Source: Candidatus Aerophobota bacterium (lineage in GTDB: Bacteria > Aerophobota > Aerophobia > Aerophobales > B3-G15). From it: a stretch of DNA of 6,623 bases. The notes under the pieces were generated by a model. It saw nothing but the letters and a program-made list of their open reading frames with translations, was not told the origin of the DNA and ran no database searches. The DNA is taken from positions 1 to 6,623 of the forward strand of contig JAGGZA010000054.1 of assembly GCA_021162265.1 (NCBI GenBank), in the 5' to 3' direction. A program made the position numbers and the translations under genes. Of the stretch, positions 4,485-6,623 are shown one piece after another; the stretch's first letter is position 1, and each line of letters opens with the position of its first letter.

Positions 4485-6560
4485 CTAACCTTCCTTTTTT
4501 GCCTTTCTTTCCTCTATTATTTTCTGGGCTATTTCATCAGGTATCCTCTCATAGTGAGAAAATCTCTGAGTAAACGCTCCTCTCCCCTGGGTTATGGAAC
4601 GAAGGGTAGTGGAGTAATTCCGCAGCTCAGCCAGAGGAACATGAGCTTTAATTTTCTCTCTACCTCCCAGAGGATTAACCTCTAATATTCTTCCTCTGCG
4701 TGAACTTAAGTCTCCATTGACATCACCCAGACATTCGCTTGGAACCTCAACCTCAAGTTCCATAATTGGCTCCAGAAGAATGGGGGATGCAGCATCCACA
4801 GCTTTTCTTAAACCCATTGAAGCTGCAATTTGAAAAGCAATATCAGAGGAATCCACAGGATGATAAGAACCATCAAACAAAGTTACTTCCATATCTACCA
4901 TAGGATAATTAGCTAAATTACCCTTTTTCATAGCTTCTTTCACTCCCTTCTCTACCGAAGGAATAAAACGAGCAGGAACAACTCCTCCTTTTATCTCATC
5001 CACAAATTTAAAACCCTCTCCTCTGGGCAAAGGTCTTATCCTGAGCCATACGTCTCCGTACTGTCCTCTTCCTCCAGACTGTCTTTTGTACTTTCCCTGA
5101 GCTTCTGCCTGAGCCGTAATTGTTTCCCTGTAAGGGATCTCTGGTTGCTCGGTTTCTACTTCCACATTGAAATCGTTCTTTATTCTATTTATAATTAACT
5201 CCAGGTGAACCTCTCCCATACCAGAAAGAATAGTTTGTCCGGACTCTTTATCCACCTCAACTTTAAGAAGAGGATCAACCTTTGCAAGGCGAGACAAAGC
5301 CACACTTAACCTCTGTTCATCCTTCTCTTCCTTTGGTTTCAGAGCAATAGAAGTATTGGTCTCGGGAATTTCTACTGAAGACAAGATGAGAGGATTTGTC
5401 CTTGAGCAAAAAGTATCACCTGTCTCTGCACTTTTAAGCTTGGTCAAAGCACCAATATCTCCTGCAATAAGCTCAGGAGTTTCTTCTCTTCTGTTTCCCC
5501 GCATTAAATAAATCTGACCAATCTTCTCCTCTCCGCCTTTGGTTGCATTGTATATACTACTCCCGGAGGATAAGCTCCCAGAAAAAACTTTAATAAAACT
5601 TACCTCACCTAAATGGGGCTCAAAAAGAGTTAAAAATACCTGAGCACAAAGAGGTTGCTGAGAATCTATCTTAACTTCAACTTCTTTGTTCTCCTCTCCA
5701 GGAACAGAACCTTTGAGGTCCTTTCTCCAGGTAGGCGAGGGGAAAAATTCACTTATTATATCCAGAAGCATATCTACCCCTATATCTCTGGAAGCAGAGC
5801 CAACTAAAAGAGGAACCACTTCTCTTTTAGCAATCCCTTCCTTTAAACCTTGCTTTAATTCTTCAGAAGAAAGTTCTCCCTCATCAAGATACTTTTCTAT
5901 AAGTGCATCATCTACCTCAGCAACAGCCTCCATAAGTTTCTCTCTCAATTGAGCAACTTCATCCTCTAACTGCTGTGGAATATCCACCTCTTTAACCTTA
6001 CCCTGACTGGAAATTCTCCCCTTCGTTTTAATTACATCTATAACTCCCACAACCTCTTTTCCCTCAAAAAAGGGGTAACTCAGGGCAACAAGCTTTAACT
6101 TTAATTGTTTCTCTATCCCCTCGATAACTGTAGATAAATCAACTCCATCGCTTTCCACCTTATTTAAGAAAACAAGGCAGGGCAATTTTTCCTCTGCAAG
6201 GTATCTTGAAATCCTCTGTATCTCACTCCCGGAAAGAGTATCCGGGGAAGTTACTATAACTGCACTCTCCACTACTCTAATTACAAAACGAACCTTTTCT
6301 ATTAAGTCTCCAAAACCAGGGGTATCTATTAAATTAATTTTCTTTTCCTTCCAATTCGTATAAGCAAGAGAGGGATTTATAGTAAACCCTCTTTCCTTTT
6401 CAAGTCTATCGTAATCGCAAATTGTATTACCCTCTCTAACATTCCCCGGCTTACTGATTACTTTCGTATGGTATAAAATGGCCTCTGCAAGGGTCGTTTT
6501 TCCTGAACCCTGTTGACCTGCCAAAACCAGATTTCTTATATTTTCAGTAGAATAAGACAT
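4485..6560 (-). CDS. Elongation factor G-like GTPase (EF-G paralogue with divergent G domain)
   Basis: 691 residues with the full five-domain EF-G layout: G domain with insert (about 1-280), domain II (about 295-390), III (405-475), IV (476-595), V (596-685). The P-loop G-x-x-x-x-G-K-T is at 15-22, switch I 'ERGFTI' at 56-61, and D-T-P-G at 79-82. Canonical EF-G has His directly after D-T-P-G, needed for ribosome-stimulated GTP hydrolysis; here it is Phe83. The guanine-specificity motif N-K-x-D reads N-K-V-E (133-136). G5 is 'GSA' (254-256). Domain III 'GMGEVHLE' (447-454) and domain IV 'SGGRGQYG' (495-502) are kept, so ribosome binding is plausible. These features fit the EF-G-like (FusA2/EF-G2) paralogue group rather than housekeeping FusA, so no symbol is given. 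The ATG at 6560 has a Shine-Dalgarno (GGGAG, spacer 6). bioY follows after one base. A true fusA should exist elsewhere in the genome. Confidence 0.88.
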   Translation of the reverse strand: MSYSTENIRNLVLAGQQGSGKTTLAEAILYHTKVISKPGNVREGNTICDYDRLEKERGFTINPSLAYTNWKEKKINLIDTPGFGDLIEKVRFVIRVVESAVIVTSPDTLSGSEIQRISRYLAEEKLPCLVFLNKVESDGVDLSTVIEGIEKQLKLKLVALSYPFFEGKEVVGVIDVIKTKGRISSQGKVKEVDIPQQLEDEVAQLREKLMEAVAEVDDALIEKYLDEGELSSEELKQGLKEGIAKREVVPLLVGSASRDIGVDMLLDIISEFFPSPTWRKDLKGSVPGEENKEVEVKIDSQQPLCAQVFLTLFEPHLGEVSFIKVFSGSLSSGSSIYNATKGGEEKIGQIYLMRGNRREETPELIAGDIGALTKLKSAETGDTFCSRTNPLILSSVEIPETNTSIALKPKEEKDEQRLSVALSRLAKVDPLLKVEVDKESGQTILSGMGEVHLELIINRIKNDFNVEVETEQPEIPYRETITAQAEAQGKYKRQSGGRGQYGDVWLRIRPLPRGEGFKFVDEIKGGVVPARFIPSVEKGVKEAMKKGNLANYPMVDMEVTLFDGSYHPVDSSDIAFQIAASMGLRKAVDAASPILLEPIMELEVEVPSECLGDVNGDLSSRRGRILEVNPLGGREKIKAHVPLAELRNYSTTLRSITQGRGAFTQRFSHYERIPDEIAQKIIEERKAKKEG

Positions 6561-6623
6561 GTTGCACTCCCTTTTATAGTTTTATAGATAGTTATATTAT
6601 TTTAGCCTTATATCTTATTATTC

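Noticed and set aside
4485..6560. Tet(M)-like ribosomal protection (tetracycline resistance) protein
   Set aside because: The domain IV loop S-G-G-R-G-Q-Y-G and the C-terminal domain are of EF-G type; nothing specific to ribosomal protection proteins is seen, and the context is a housekeeping one.
6561..6623. Promoter for the EF-G-like gene, including several TATAA-like stretches and a tandem CTATAAAA repeat on the minus strand
   Set aside because: Very AT-rich, so TATAA-like strings arise by chance; no -35 box at proper spacing is visible and the window ends too soon.

Overview
The window looks like ordinary chromosome from an AT-rich diderm (outer-membrane) bacterium, probably from a deep-branching or uncultured anaerobic or thermophilic lineage. 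Three things support this. An LptC-type lipopolysaccharide export protein implies an LPS outer membrane. The coding sequence is AT-rich, with many AGA/AGG (Arg) and ATA (Ile) codons. The repertoire includes a ThiD2-ThiE fusion, an archaeal-type RNase HII and an EF-G paralogue with a divergent G domain. No base composition or phylogeny could be computed, so the phylum is left open. No mobile element, CRISPR array, tRNA or rRNA was seen.

Layout. (1) Minus strand, 1-1076: rnhB (archaeal-type RNase HII) followed by an overlapping lptC that runs off the left edge. Both are read leftward from a strong sigma70-like promoter at 1111-1139. (2) 1077-1225: a compact divergent promoter region. (3) Plus strand, 1226-3858: a tightly overlapped operon of a thiamine gene (ThiD2-ThiE fusion), tsaE, tsaB and rimI. 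Every junction overlaps (26, 7 and 4 bp), so translational coupling is likely. (4) Minus strand, 3836-6560: an EF-G-like GTPase followed after one base by bioY (biotin transporter S component). bioY converges on rimI, and the two 3' ends overlap by 23 bp.

How the genes work together. TsaE and TsaB are two parts of the machinery that makes t6A37 on ANN-decoding tRNAs; the catalytic partner TsaD and the threonylcarbamoyl-AMP synthase TsaC/Sua5 must lie elsewhere. RimI, a ribosomal-protein-S18-type N-acetyltransferase, commonly accompanies them. The thiamine gene heads the same transcript but has no TPP riboswitch in its very short leader. On the opposite strand the EF-G paralogue and BioY appear to form a two-gene unit. 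I see no clearly new multi-gene system. The points most worth a second look are the archaeal-type RNase HII, the substituted GTPase motifs of the EF-G paralogue, and the very dense packing with convergent coding overlap.
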